From NCBI GenBank assembly GCA_032250805.1, contig JAVVEM010000004.1:54804-118803 (forward strand): a stretch of 64,000 nucleotides of DNA, in the 5' to 3' direction. Shown piece after piece: positions 35,818 to 44,520 of the stretch. This DNA is from B18-G4 sp032250805. GTDB taxonomy: Bacteria > Bacteroidota > Bacteroidia > Bacteroidales > B18-G4. The notes under the pieces are model-generated. The model had not been told where the DNA came from. It saw only the letters and a program-made list of their open reading frames with translations, and made no database searches. A program made the position numbers and the translations under genes. Every line of letters begins with the position of its first letter. Position 1 is the stretch's first letter.

Positions 35818-38436
35818 ATGATGCAAAAACTTTTTTTCTTCTTTTTGGCACTATTCAGTTGCGCATCAGCCCTTGCCACCCACCAACGGGCAGGCGAGAT
35901 CACCTATAAATATGTTTCGGGTCTGACTTTTGAGATCACTGTGATCACCTATACCCGGACTTCGGCACCTGCCGACCGTCCGATGCTGGAAGTAAAATGG
36001 GGCGATGGCACCAGCAGTGAACTCCCACGCACCGAAAAAATCAACTACGGCAATGATATCAGCCGCAATGTATACGCTTATGTGCCCGAAATCGGAGCCA
36101 CACAGGCACGGCATACCTATTCTTCGCCCGGGACCTATAAGATCTCTGTTGAAGATCCCAACAGAAATTTCGGTGTGATGAATATCCCTAATTCGGTAAA
36201 TGTTCCCTTATATATTGAAAGCATATTAACCATTAACCCCCTCCTGGGGATGAACAATTCGCCGGTATTGCTCAATCCTCCGATCGACAACGGTTGTGCT
36301 TTTCAAATTTATAACCACAACCCCGGAGCTTATGATATTGATGGTGACAGCCTGGCATACAGCCTGATCGCCTGCCGCGGCACGGATGGCCTGGTAATTC
36401 CCGGGTATACCCTGCCTCTTGCAACAGACAGCATCACCATCAATCCTGTTACGGGCGATGTAATCTGGGCTGTTCCTCCGATGCAGGGCGAGTTTAATCT
36501 TGCCATATTAATTGAAGAATACAGGAACGGGATAAAAATCGGCAGCATTACGCGCGATATGCAGATCAACATTATCGGTTGTGAGGGACAGCAACCCCCT
36601 GTAATTATTTCAAAAAGCGACACCTGTGTTGAAGCCGGCGATACACTTATCATGGAAATCAAAGCATATGACCCGGATGGCGATCAGGTGGAACTGACTG
36701 GAACGGGCGGTCCTTTTGAGCTTAACCAGAGCCCCGCATGGCTTGATCCGGATCCGGCAAGCGGCAACGACACGGTTACAACCACGCTGACATGGCCAAC
36801 AATTTGCAACCATGTTCAAAAACAACCATATTTTACCTATTTTAAGGCACAGGACGATGGGAGCCCGGTAAATCTTGTTGCACTCAAAACAATTACCATT
36901 ACCGTTATCGGCCCCGCCCCCAAAGACCCCTTTGCCGAAGCAATCGGAAGTTCTATTCACCTCAACTGGAGAAAAAGCCCCTGCACAAAAGCAGCAAAAT
37001 ACGACATATACCGGAGGATCGGGTATTATGGTTATTTTCCGGGCTATTGTGAAACCGGGGTGCCTGCATATACCGGATACACATTGATACATACCACAAA
37101 CAGTGCCAATGACACCACCTACATTGATAATGGAAATGAAAATGGACTGATCAATGGGCTGGATTATTGCTATATGATCGTGGCTGTATTTGTTGACGGA
37201 GCTGAAAGCTATGCATCGGAGGAAGTCTGTGTCAGTCTGAAAAAAGACCTCCCGATCATTACCAATGCGGGGAACGACAGTGCCGACCTCAGCCGGGGCT
37301 TTGCCCGGCTGGCCTGGTCAAAGCCCACCGAACTGGATACGATCCAGATACCCGGCCCCTATTATTATGAATTACTCAGGGCTGAAGGCCTGAGCAGTCA
37401 GGAGTTCCAGTTCATTGAAAGCTTTAACGGGCTTAACGACACCCTCTACATTGATGCTTCAGCAAATCTGAATACGATTCCCTATCCATATAACTACAGG
37501 CTTGATTTTTTCAGCGAAAGCATGGGATATATCGGGTCAAGCCAGGATGCGAGCACCATTCTTCTGAATATTTACGAAACCGACCAACGCCTTGAATTAA
37601 GCTGGCAGCTCAATGTACCCTGGACCAATGAATACTATAACATCTACAAAAGATCACCAGGCAGTGACCAGTACCTTTTAACCGGAAGCTCTACTGTGCC
37701 TTTCTATACTGACACGAACCTGATAAACCACGAGGAATATTGTTATTATATTGAAAGCTATGGCAGCTATGGTACAGCAGGAATTTTCCATCCCCTGCTG
37801 AATTATTCACAACTGGCCTGCGGCAGTCCTTACGATAATATCCCTCCCTGTCGGCCGGGATTGGACGTTTACACCAATTGTGTACGTTACGAAAACAAAC
37901 TGGTTTGGAATAACCCCGCCTATGCCGACACCTGCGATAAAGACATCGCGAAATACTACATTTATTACAGTCCCGGGCAATCATCGGATCTCACCCTGCT
38001 TGATTCCGTTTCACAAAATTTTAACGACAGCCTGGAATATATCCATGCAGGAGTCACTCTTGGGTGTTATGCCATTACTGCCATTGACTCGGTGGGAAAT
38101 CAAAGTTTGTTCAGCAATATTGTATGCACACCAGGTTGTTCGGGTTATGAGTTGCCCAATGTATTTACACCCAATGGCGATCAGTATAACGATCTGTTCA
38201 CTCCCTATCAGGAGACTCTCGGGGGAGTTGAATCGGTAGAGATGAGTATTTTCAACCGCTGGGGATTGCTTGTGTTTGAAACCACCGACCCCATGATCAA
38301 TTGGGATGGAAGGCATTATAAAACCAACAAGGAATGTGCTGATGCAACCTATTTCTACATCTGTATTGTTTACGAAAATACCCTGAACGGCCTTGTTGAA
38401 AAAACCATTCAGGGTACGGTTACTATTCTTCGGTAA
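35818..38436 (+). CDS. Secreted T9SS cargo with type B (gliding-motility-associated) C-terminal domain
   Basis: An 872-residue secreted protein. Signal peptide: MMQKLFFFFLALFSCASALA. The mature N-terminus THQRAGEITYKYVSGLTFEI begins a PKD-like domain, followed by Ig or fibronectin-like modules (about 370-730) rich in Tyr, Asn and Pro. Residues about 780-872 form the type B sorting domain: LPNVFTPNGDQYNDLFTPY, then MSIFNRWGLLVFET and WDGRHY. The Por secretion system would export it and attach or release it at the surface. No enzyme motif is visible. The ATG at 35821 is an equally good start; the in-frame TTG at 35815 is less likely. The function is probably adhesion or motility, not proven. 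Confidence 0.9.
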   Translation: MMQKLFFFFLALFSCASALATHQRAGEITYKYVSGLTFEITVITYTRTSAPADRPMLEVKWGDGTSSELPRTEKINYGNDISRNVYAYVPEIGATQARHTYSSPGTYKISVEDPNRNFGVMNIPNSVNVPLYIESILTINPLLGMNNSPVLLNPPIDNGCAFQIYNHNPGAYDIDGDSLAYSLIACRGTDGLVIPGYTLPLATDSITINPVTGDVIWAVPPMQGEFNLAILIEEYRNGIKIGSITRDMQINIIGCEGQQPPVIISKSDTCVEAGDTLIMEIKAYDPDGDQVELTGTGGPFELNQSPAWLDPDPASGNDTVTTTLTWPTICNHVQKQPYFTYFKAQDDGSPVNLVALKTITITVIGPAPKDPFAEAIGSSIHLNWRKSPCTKAAKYDIYRRIGYYGYFPGYCETGVPAYTGYTLIHTTNSANDTTYIDNGNENGLINGLDYCYMIVAVFVDGAESYASEEVCVSLKKDLPIITNAGNDSADLSRGFARLAWSKPTELDTIQIPGPYYYELLRAEGLSSQEFQFIESFNGLNDTLYIDASANLNTIPYPYNYRLDFFSESMGYIGSSQDASTILLNIYETDQRLELSWQLNVPWTNEYYNIYKRSPGSDQYLLTGSSTVPFYTDTNLINHEEYCYYIESYGSYGTAGIFHPLLNYSQLACGSPYDNIPPCRPGLDVYTNCVRYENKLVWNNPAYADTCDKDIAKYYIYYSPGQSSDLTLLDSVSQNFNDSLEYIHAGVTLGCYAITAIDSVGNQSLFSNIVCTPGCSGYELPNVFTPNGDQYNDLFTPYQETLGGVESVEMSIFNRWGLLVFETTDPMINWDGRHYKTNKECADATYFYICIVYENTLNGLVEKTIQGTVTILR

Positions 38437-38483
38437 TATTTGTTTTCAGGCAACTGATATCCTGCAAAAAAATATTTTACTGA

Positions 38484-39488
38484 CTACTTATCAATGGTCT
38501 TCAGTATGGTGATCAGGTCAACAACCCGGTTGCTGTAGCCCCATTCGTTATCATACCAGTTCAGTGTACGAACGATGCGTTTACCAAGTACCTTGGTATA
38601 TTCGGGATCGTATATGGAGCTGTATGAATTTCCAACGATATCTGATGAAACTACTTTATCTTCAGAGTAGAGCAGGATATTTTCCATCCGTTTTGTTTTT
38701 GAGGCAATCCTCACTGCGGCGTGTATATCTTCAATGCTCACATCTTTTTTTAATTCAACCACAAGGTCGACCACCGATCCGTCGGGCACGGGCACTCTCG
38801 AAGCCATCCCGTCAAGTTTCCCTTTTAATGCGGGAATAACCTGTCCGACCACTTTAGCGGCACCGGTTGTGGTAGGGATAATATTCTCGGCCGCAGCACG
38901 TCCGCGACGCCAGTCTTTGTGTGGTACATCAGCCAGGCGTTGATCATTCGTATAGGCATGTGTAGTGGTCATCAAGCCTTCCCTGATGCCGAACGAATCG
39001 TTCAGAACCTTTGCCATAGGAGCCAGACAATTCGTAGTACAACTGGCATTGGAAATGATCCTGTGCTCAGGCTTAAGGTCATCCTCATTTACACCAATCA
39101 CCACAGTACAGTCGATCTCATCTTTTGAAGGCACGGTGAGCACTACTCGTTTGGCACCTGCCTGGAGGTGCAGTTCGAGGCTTTGGCGTGTACGGAAAAT
39201 GCCGGTTGCTTCGACAACAACATCAATTTCAAGTTCCTTCCATGGAAGCTTATCCGGCTCACGTATGCTGAGCATCTTTACTTTCTCGTGCGGGGTGACC
39301 AAATAATCACCATCAAGCGAAATATCCTGGCCGAAGCCCGACATAACCGTATCATATTTTAACAGATATGCCAGTACTTCATTGTCGAATAAGTCGTTAA
39401 TGGCTACTACATCGATATCTTCACGCGCATTGAGGATACGGAACACTGATCGCCCGATCCTTCCAAATCCGTTTATTGCTACTCTCAT
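38484..39488 (-). CDS. gap: Glyceraldehyde-3-phosphate dehydrogenase, type I
   Basis: A 334-residue phosphorylating GAPDH. The NAD-binding fold starts VAINGFGRIGRSVFR with D32 in AINDLFD. The catalytic segment is SNASCTTNC with C150 (and C154), the general base is H177 in TTTHAYT, and the phosphate sites are TTTGAAK (206-212) and R231 in ASRVPVPDGS. All active-site residues are therefore present. It catalyses glyceraldehyde-3-phosphate plus NAD and phosphate to 1,3-bisphosphoglycerate. Its ATG overlaps the stop of the upstream paralogue by four bases, so the two are co-translated. It converges with the T9SS cargo gene. Confidence 0.97.
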   Translation of the reverse strand: MRVAINGFGRIGRSVFRILNAREDIDVVAINDLFDNEVLAYLLKYDTVMSGFGQDISLDGDYLVTPHEKVKMLSIREPDKLPWKELEIDVVVEATGIFRTRQSLELHLQAGAKRVVLTVPSKDEIDCTVVIGVNEDDLKPEHRIISNASCTTNCLAPMAKVLNDSFGIREGLMTTTHAYTNDQRLADVPHKDWRRGRAAAENIIPTTTGAAKVVGQVIPALKGKLDGMASRVPVPDGSVVDLVVELKKDVSIEDIHAAVRIASKTKRMENILLYSEDKVVSSDIVGNSYSSIYDPEYTKVLGKRIVRTLNWYDNEWGYSNRVVDLITILKTIDK

Positions 39489-40510
39489 TGCGAACCTCCT
39501 TTCTTGTCTAATTCATTATAAGCCACGATCAGGTCAACGATCCTGCTTGCAGTGGCAAGTGCAGTATGGTACCAGGTCAGCGTTTTCACCATTCTTCCCA
39601 GCGACATCATTGTTGCCTGTGTGTCAAAATTTACAGAGTGACGGTTGCCAATAACATCAGTTGAGACGATAGGGTCGTCGACCACCCGGACAACCATGGG
39701 GTGATTTTCAGCATACTTACGCACAGCTTCGTTCACCTGGACCTTCGTTACGCCTGTCTTTTTCAAAACAGTGGTCAGGTCAAGGAGCGAACCATTCGGC
39801 ACCGGCACATTAAGTGCTGAGCCTTCGATCCTGCCTTTGAATTCAGGCATGATATGCTGTTGTATCCATCTGGGGCTGGGTGTTTCGTTAGGGATAATGT
39901 TTTCGGCGGCTGAACGGCTTCGCCTGAAATCATGACTGGCCTTATCACGCAACGGCTGATCGGAAGTATATGAGTGTACTGTAGTGAGCATTGCATAGTC
40001 AACACCAAAAGCTTCATCAAGTATCTTCATGATAATGGCTGTGGCATTTGTGGTTGCAGACCCTGCACATACAATTTTGTCAGCAGCTTTCATGGTGTTT
40101 TCGTTCACACCTTTAACCACGATCCTGTCGATCTCATCAGAAGGCAACATGGACAGTACAACACGTTTTGCCCCTGCTTTCAAGTGACGTTCCAGTTCGG
40201 CCCTGGATTTATACATTCCTGTACCATCAATGGCGACATCAACATCCAGACTGTCCCAGAGCACATCACCCGGCTCCAGATGCCTTCCCTGGATCATCCT
40301 GGCCCTGCCATTTGAGGAAACCAGAAAGTTTCCTTCCAGCCTGACATCGATTCCACCCTTGGTCTCTGCCTTAAGCAGATACTCAAGGATCTCGGGGCGA
40401 CCCAGGTCGGCTATCGCCACGATCTCTATGCGGTTATCGTTAAGGCAAAGACGATATACGTGCCGCCCCACCTCACCGAATCCCATAATTCCAACTCGAA
40501 TTCTTTTCAT
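39485..40510 (-). CDS. GAPDH paralogue without the catalytic cysteine (probable pseudoenzyme or altered activity)
   Basis: A 341-residue homologue of GAPDH. The fold markers are kept: VGIMGFGEVGRHVYR, DVAIDGTGMY, AGAKRVVLS, SYTSDQ, FRRSRSAAENIIP and the C-terminal LTWYHTALATASRIVDLI. At the active site SNASCTTNC reads CAGSATTNA, so the catalytic cysteine is A152 (codon GCA) and the second cysteine is A156; H179 is kept. The phosphate loop TTTGAAK reads NETPSPR and R231 becomes N234. It cannot form the normal thioester. It is the first gene of the pair and shares an ATGA overlap with gap. Possible roles are a regulatory partner of GAPDH, a different dehydrogenase, or a sensor; I cannot decide which. 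Confidence 0.9.
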   Translation of the reverse strand: MKRIRVGIMGFGEVGRHVYRLCLNDNRIEIVAIADLGRPEILEYLLKAETKGGIDVRLEGNFLVSSNGRARMIQGRHLEPGDVLWDSLDVDVAIDGTGMYKSRAELERHLKAGAKRVVLSMLPSDEIDRIVVKGVNENTMKAADKIVCAGSATTNATAIIMKILDEAFGVDYAMLTTVHSYTSDQPLRDKASHDFRRSRSAAENIIPNETPSPRWIQQHIMPEFKGRIEGSALNVPVPNGSLLDLTTVLKKTGVTKVQVNEAVRKYAENHPMVVRVVDDPIVSTDVIGNRHSVNFDTQATMMSLGRMVKTLTWYHTALATASRIVDLIVAYNELDKKGGSQ

Positions 40511-40611
40511 AATTATAAAAATTTTATTGTTCTACAAATCCTTAACATTCCCAGGTAAAATACGTTCAAAAAAAGTGATGAAATATTTTTCCTGATCTTG
40601 CAAGGAGGCTG

Positions 40612-40619
40612 CAAAGTTA
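40612..40619 (-). promoter_or_regulatory. Promoter of the GAPDH pair, -7 element
   Basis: The minus strand reads TAACTTTG followed by CAGCC, the same core as the sucA and korA promoters. It lies 101 bases upstream of the paralogue start at 40510 and would drive both GAPDH-family genes. Confidence 0.6.
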
Positions 40620-40791
40620 ATATTTATATGGCAGATCTGGTATTAATATTGTGTTAATTTTCAACAATTAAGCATCTGAAGATATTAGATTTCCAATCAA
40701 AGAAACCTATCTGCAGGTAGCTGAGGATATATCAAATCCGGCCATCTTTCATTTAAAAATGGAAGCATCATAGTATTATAGTTATTTGTCG

Positions 40792-40799
40792 TATTTTTG
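40792..40799 (+). promoter_or_regulatory. lepA promoter, -7 element (near-leaderless)
   Basis: TATTTTTG followed by CACCA ends 5 bases before the lepA ATG at 40805. With the usual spacing the transcript would begin at or next to the start codon. Confidence 0.55.
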
Positions 40800-40804
40800 C
40801 ACCA

Positions 40805-42592
40805 ATGAAAAATACCCGTAATTTCTGCATCATCGCCCATATCGACCATGGTAAAAGTACACTGGCCGACAGGCTTCTTGAGATGACCGGTACCATTTCC
40901 GACCGTGACCTTCAGGAACAGGTGCTGGATAATATGGACCTGGAACGGGAAAGGGGAATCACCATTAAGAGTCATGCCATACAAATGGAATATGACTTTG
41001 AGGGAGAGCATTATTTGCTTAATCTTATCGATACTCCGGGGCATGTTGATTTTTCATACGAGGTATCGCGCAGCCTGGCGGCATGCGAAGGAGCTCTCCT
41101 GATCGTTGATGCCACTCAGGGAATACAGGCCCAAACGATCTCGAACCTTTATCTGGCCATAGAAAACGACCTGGAGATCATCCCGGTTCTGAACAAAATG
41201 GATCTCGAAGCAGCCATGCCCGAAGATGTTAAAGACCAGATCGTCGACCTGATCGGATGTAATCGTGACGACATCATCGAAGCCAGCGGCAAGACCGGTT
41301 ATGGCGTTGAACGCATGCTCGAAGACATTATTCGCAAGATACCATCGCCAAGAGGCGACCCCGATGCACCTCTGCAGGCCATGATCTTCGACTCTGTATT
41401 TAATTCTTTTCGTGGCATTATTGCCTATATCAGGATTATAAACGGTACCTTAAAAAAAGGTGAGCTGGTAAAATTTGTGAATACACGTAAAGAATACAAT
41501 GCCGACGAAATTGGGGTACTTAAGCTTAAACAGGATCCCAAAAAACAGCTTTCGGCAGGCGATGTTGGATATATTATTTCCGGCATTAAGATGTCGAAGG
41601 AAGTGAAAGTGGGCGACACCATTACGCATGTCGACAGGCCTTGCGAAAAAGCTATTGCCGGATATAAAGAAGTTAAACCTATGGTATTTGCCGGCCTTTA
41701 TCCTGTTGATGCCGATGAATATGAAGAACTAAGGGCTTCGCTCGAAAAGCTTCAGCTCAATGATGCATCCCTTACATTTGAGCCCGAATCATCGGCAGCT
41801 CTTGGATTTGGCTTCAGGTGCGGATTCCTGGGATTGCTCCATATGGAGATCATACAGGAACGACTCGACAGGGAGTTTGATATGAACGTAATTACAACGG
41901 TTCCCAATGTCTCCTATAATGTCATTACCCACAAAGGCGAACGCCTAGAGGTACACAACCCTTCCGGATTGCCCGATCAGAAATATATCGACCACATCGA
42001 AGAACCATACATTATTGCGCAGATCATTTCAAAAAATGAATTTGTAGGCTCAGTAATGAAACTCTGCATTGATAAACGTGGGATATTAAAGAACCAGGTA
42101 TATCTTACCAGCAACCGCGTTGAGGTGACCTTTGAGATGCCGCTTGGCGAGATTGTCTTTGATTTCTATGATAAGCTAAAAAGCATTTCGCGGGGCTATG
42201 CATCATTCGATTACCACCAGTCGGGATATAAACCCGCCAAACTGGTGAAACTCGATATTTTGCTGAATGGCGAATCGGTTGATGCCTTGTCAACGCTGAT
42301 TCATCAGGACAATGCCTACGATTTTGGACGAAGAATGTGCGTTAAACTGAAAGAACTCATCCCCCGACAGCAATTCGATATTGCCATACAGGCAGCCATT
42401 GGCGCCAAGATCATTGCCCGCGAAACAGTTAAAGCAGTTAGAAAAGACGTCACCGCCAAATGTTATGGTGGCGATATTACCCGTAAGCGTAAACTTCTTG
42501 AAAAACAAAAGAAAGGGAAAAAAAGAATGCGTCAGGTAGGTAATGTGGAAGTCCCGCAGCAGGCATTTTTAGCCGTTCTTAAACTGGACTGA
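40805..42592 (+). CDS. lepA: Elongation factor 4
   Basis: A 595-residue translational GTPase related to EF-G that acts on stalled or post-translocation ribosomes. HIDHGKSTLADRLLEMTG, LIDTPGHVDFSYEV and NKMDLEAAMPEDV are the G1, G3 and G4 motifs. The family-specific C-terminal domain ends VRKDVTAKCYGGDITRKRKLLEKQKKGKKRMRQVG. The length is normal for LepA. The gene is single, followed by a 330-base spacer. The -7 element sits almost on the start codon, which suggests a leaderless mRNA. Confidence 0.97.
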   Translation: MKNTRNFCIIAHIDHGKSTLADRLLEMTGTISDRDLQEQVLDNMDLERERGITIKSHAIQMEYDFEGEHYLLNLIDTPGHVDFSYEVSRSLAACEGALLIVDATQGIQAQTISNLYLAIENDLEIIPVLNKMDLEAAMPEDVKDQIVDLIGCNRDDIIEASGKTGYGVERMLEDIIRKIPSPRGDPDAPLQAMIFDSVFNSFRGIIAYIRIINGTLKKGELVKFVNTRKEYNADEIGVLKLKQDPKKQLSAGDVGYIISGIKMSKEVKVGDTITHVDRPCEKAIAGYKEVKPMVFAGLYPVDADEYEELRASLEKLQLNDASLTFEPESSAALGFGFRCGFLGLLHMEIIQERLDREFDMNVITTVPNVSYNVITHKGERLEVHNPSGLPDQKYIDHIEEPYIIAQIISKNEFVGSVMKLCIDKRGILKNQVYLTSNRVEVTFEMPLGEIVFDFYDKLKSISRGYASFDYHQSGYKPAKLVKLDILLNGESVDALSTLIHQDNAYDFGRRMCVKLKELIPRQQFDIAIQAAIGAKIIARETVKAVRKDVTAKCYGGDITRKRKLLEKQKKGKKRMRQVGNVEVPQQAFLAVLKLD

Positions 42593-42606
42593 TCAGGGCT
42601 TCAGTG

Positions 42607-42653
42607 TTTCAGTGCCTGCCCCGAGAACCCGGTGGTTTCAGTGCCTGCCCCGA
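42607..42653. repeat. Direct repeat of 18 bases, two copies
   Basis: TTTCAGTGCCTGCCCCGA occurs at 42607-42624 and 42636-42653. A shorter relative (TTTCAGTGTTT) follows from 42665, and another TTCAGTGTTTCAGTG runs into the first copy. It looks like degenerate tandem duplication of noncoding DNA. Confidence 0.8.
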
Positions 42654-42679
42654 AGCCTCGGGTGTTTCAGTGTTTTTGC

Positions 42680-42738
42680 ATCCACCGAAGACTTTCATCC
42701 TTCGCTAAAGCTTCGGCTGATAAGAGGCGAAGGTGGAT
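42680..42738. repeat. Imperfect inverted repeat, possibly a dispersed intergenic element
   Basis: ATCCACC at 42680 pairs with GGTGGAT at 42732-42738, and CCTTCGC at 42699-42705 pairs with GCGAAGG at 42727-42733; the interior contains CTAAAGCTTCGGC. The two outer pairings are mutually overlapping, so alternative folds are possible. The internal phrase resembles intergenic repeats I recall from other draft genomes, but this cannot be confirmed here. Confidence 0.5.
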
Positions 42739-42837
42739 AGTGTTAAATGGCTAAATTAGTGAGACTATAATTTCAGGAACGGCGTGACGTGAAATTATTT
42801 AGCCGTTGCAGCCGGTGGAATTCCTGACTCCAAAGCA

Positions 42838-42845
42838 TATTTTTG
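42838..42845 (+). promoter_or_regulatory. ECF sigma operon promoter, -7 element
   Basis: TATTTTTG followed by CAGCA matches TAnnTTTG, 77 bases before the preferred sigma-factor start. This is the housekeeping-type element; an ECF-type self-promoter was not identified. Confidence 0.45.
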
Positions 42846-42922
42846 CAGCATAGCACATAATATTTGTAACTTTATTGCTGCAAATCCGTCCTACAATAAA
42901 AAATCAGGATATTGCCGGACAA

Positions 42923-43408
42923 ATGACTACCCGCGATTATAATGATTGTGTCGACAGGAATGCTGATGGGGTGTACCGCTTCATTCTTAAGAACCTTAAG
43001 GATGAGCATGATGCACAGGATGTGGTTCAGAATGCCTTCGAAAAACTCTGGATCAACCATAACAAAGTGGCTGCTGAAAAAGCAAAGTCGTATTTATTTA
43101 CTACGGCCTATCATACCATGATCGACCATATCAGAAAAGCAAAAGCTGTTGGAAGTCTTGAAGATATGCCCGAAACCGGCAGCAGTACTTTGAACGATTA
43201 TACAGATATTGGCGAAATACTGGACGAAGCACTGGAAAAACTGAACGAAATACAACGGTCGGTGCTGCTGTTGCGCGATTATGAAGGATATTCATATAAA
43301 GAGATTGGCGACATTACCGGGCTGAACGAAGCACAGGTGAAAGTATATATTTACCGGGCCAGGACATTCTTAAAGGGATACCTGGTGAGCCCCGAACACA
43401 TTCTATAA
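42923..43408 (+). CDS. ECF-type RNA polymerase sigma factor
   Basis: A 161-residue sigma-70 family factor of the ECF group. Region 2 includes VYRFILKNLKDEHDAQDVVQNAFEKLW and YLFTTAYHTMIDHIRK. Region 4 includes LNEIQRSVLLLRDYEGYSYKEIGDITGLNEAQVKVYIYRAR, a complete helix-turn-helix. The frame is open to a TTG at 42875, but the ATG at 42923 gives the usual MTTRDYN start. The next gene starts one base after its stop and encodes a membrane protein suited to be its anti-sigma factor. The likely role is response to an envelope signal. Confidence 0.92.
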   Translation: MTTRDYNDCVDRNADGVYRFILKNLKDEHDAQDVVQNAFEKLWINHNKVAAEKAKSYLFTTAYHTMIDHIRKAKAVGSLEDMPETGSSTLNDYTDIGEILDEALEKLNEIQRSVLLLRDYEGYSYKEIGDITGLNEAQVKVYIYRARTFLKGYLVSPEHIL

Positions 43409-43409
43409 G

Positions 43410-44438
43410 ATGACCATTAACGAACATAACTACGAAGCATACTTCCTCGACTATTACGAAGGCAATTTGCCGGAGGAAGACATAGGTGTGTTGATGGCCT
43501 TTCTGGATGAAAATCCCGGTCTGCGCGAGGAGTTTTTGGAATATGAGGGCCTGAGGATCAAGCCCGATATGAATATTTCATTCGCCGCGAAAAATGCCTT
43601 GAAAAAATCAACGGCCGGTAAAAATCACCCAACCGGAGACGAACTCCTGATCGCTTATCTCGAAGGTGATCTTGATAAAGAAGAAGCAATCAGGGTTGAA
43701 GCAGCGCTTCATGACGATGAACATGCATCAGAGAGGCTTGTGCTGCTTAAATCTATCATATTAAAACCCAGCCTTTCAATCGTTTATCCAAAAAAAGAAA
43801 AGCTGAAGAAAAAAACACCTGGCGGCTACGGCACTTTTAAAGTATATGCTTATGCTGCCGCTGCCGTACTCCTGCTGTTTATCGGTCTTTCGTCGGTTAT
43901 CATGTTTTATACCACAAATATTGAAACCAGTGACAAGCCTGTCATCGCCAGAGCAGTGCCTCATACAATAACGAATATAGCGTATGAGAAAGCCAGTATC
44001 AATCCCACGATGAGGGCAGATGTTTCACCTATTTTCACCCCCGCTGAAAACGAAAGATATGTAAGCGAAAAGTTACTGCCAAAAAGTGCGATAAAAATAG
44101 AAACCACCTATATAAACCATAATTATATCGCCCTTTACAGGCAATTGCCACCTCCATCCTATGGCCTTTTTTCTTCAGGCGAAAGCCTGGCAGAAGCTGA
44201 TGCTGAATATGATAAAACCCTTGCCGGGAAGATCATATCAGGTTTCTTCAACAAAGTGAGCGCTCCCTTTAAAAGTGTTGACAGGGAAGATGAAAAAACA
44301 AAAGGCAACTTCTCGATATGGGATATTGCGGAATTTGGCGTTAAAGGTGTGAATGCCCTTGGCGACCATGAATATACGCTGGTTAAGCGTTACAATGAAA
44401 ACGGGAATGTGAAAGGCTTTATGATTCTTGAAGAATAA
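43410..44438 (+). CDS. Putative membrane anti-sigma factor with duplicated N-terminal domain
   Basis: A 342-residue protein with one transmembrane segment (about 148-172, YAAAAVLLLFIGLSSVIMFY). The cytoplasmic part is two tandem copies of a helical unit of about 60 residues. The first runs from NYEAYFLDYYEGNLPEED to FAAKNALKK; the second runs from GDELLIAYLEGDLDKEE to VYPKKEKLKKK. Each resembles the small helical domain that grips ECF sigma factors. No cysteine is present, so it is not a zinc-type anti-sigma factor. The C-terminal 170 residues should be periplasmic and match nothing I recognise. It starts one base after the sigma gene. The function is inferred from position and topology. Confidence 0.72.
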   Translation: MTINEHNYEAYFLDYYEGNLPEEDIGVLMAFLDENPGLREEFLEYEGLRIKPDMNISFAAKNALKKSTAGKNHPTGDELLIAYLEGDLDKEEAIRVEAALHDDEHASERLVLLKSIILKPSLSIVYPKKEKLKKKTPGGYGTFKVYAYAAAAVLLLFIGLSSVIMFYTTNIETSDKPVIARAVPHTITNIAYEKASINPTMRADVSPIFTPAENERYVSEKLLPKSAIKIETTYINHNYIALYRQLPPPSYGLFSSGESLAEADAEYDKTLAGKIISGFFNKVSAPFKSVDREDEKTKGNFSIWDIAEFGVKGVNALGDHEYTLVKRYNENGNVKGFMILEE

Positions 44439-44520
44439 TCAATAATAAGGCAAAGGAAGCCGTGATCTGTAACTTTTTAAACCTCCCGTCCGTCACACCA
44501 AAAACATTAAAACAAAAATC

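Larger units (their letters stand above)
40511..40804. other. Divergent intergenic region GAPDH pair / lepA
   Basis: 294 bases with no credible ORF. It contains a minus-strand -7 element for the GAPDH pair at 40612-40619 and a plus-strand -7 element for lepA at 40792-40799. The GAPDH transcript would have a 5' leader of about 95 bases; I recognise no riboswitch in it. Confidence 0.55.
42593..42922. other. Repeat-bearing intergenic region between lepA and the ECF sigma gene
   Basis: 330 bases without a credible gene. The first part holds a direct repeat and the second a long imperfect inverted repeat (separate entries). The last part carries a -7 element at 42838-42845 and the leader of the sigma-factor operon. 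Confidence 0.6.

Noticed and set aside
40511..40606. Leader of the GAPDH pair considered as a riboswitch
   Set aside because: No conserved riboswitch core or terminator/antiterminator pair is recognisable in the 95-base leader.
42607..42653. Direct repeats considered as CRISPR or att site
   Set aside because: Only two full copies, spacing of 29 bases, no mobile-element genes nearby.
42875..42922. Longer sigma-factor N-terminus from TTG 42875
   Set aside because: The ATG at 42923 starts right before region 2, as is usual for ECF factors.
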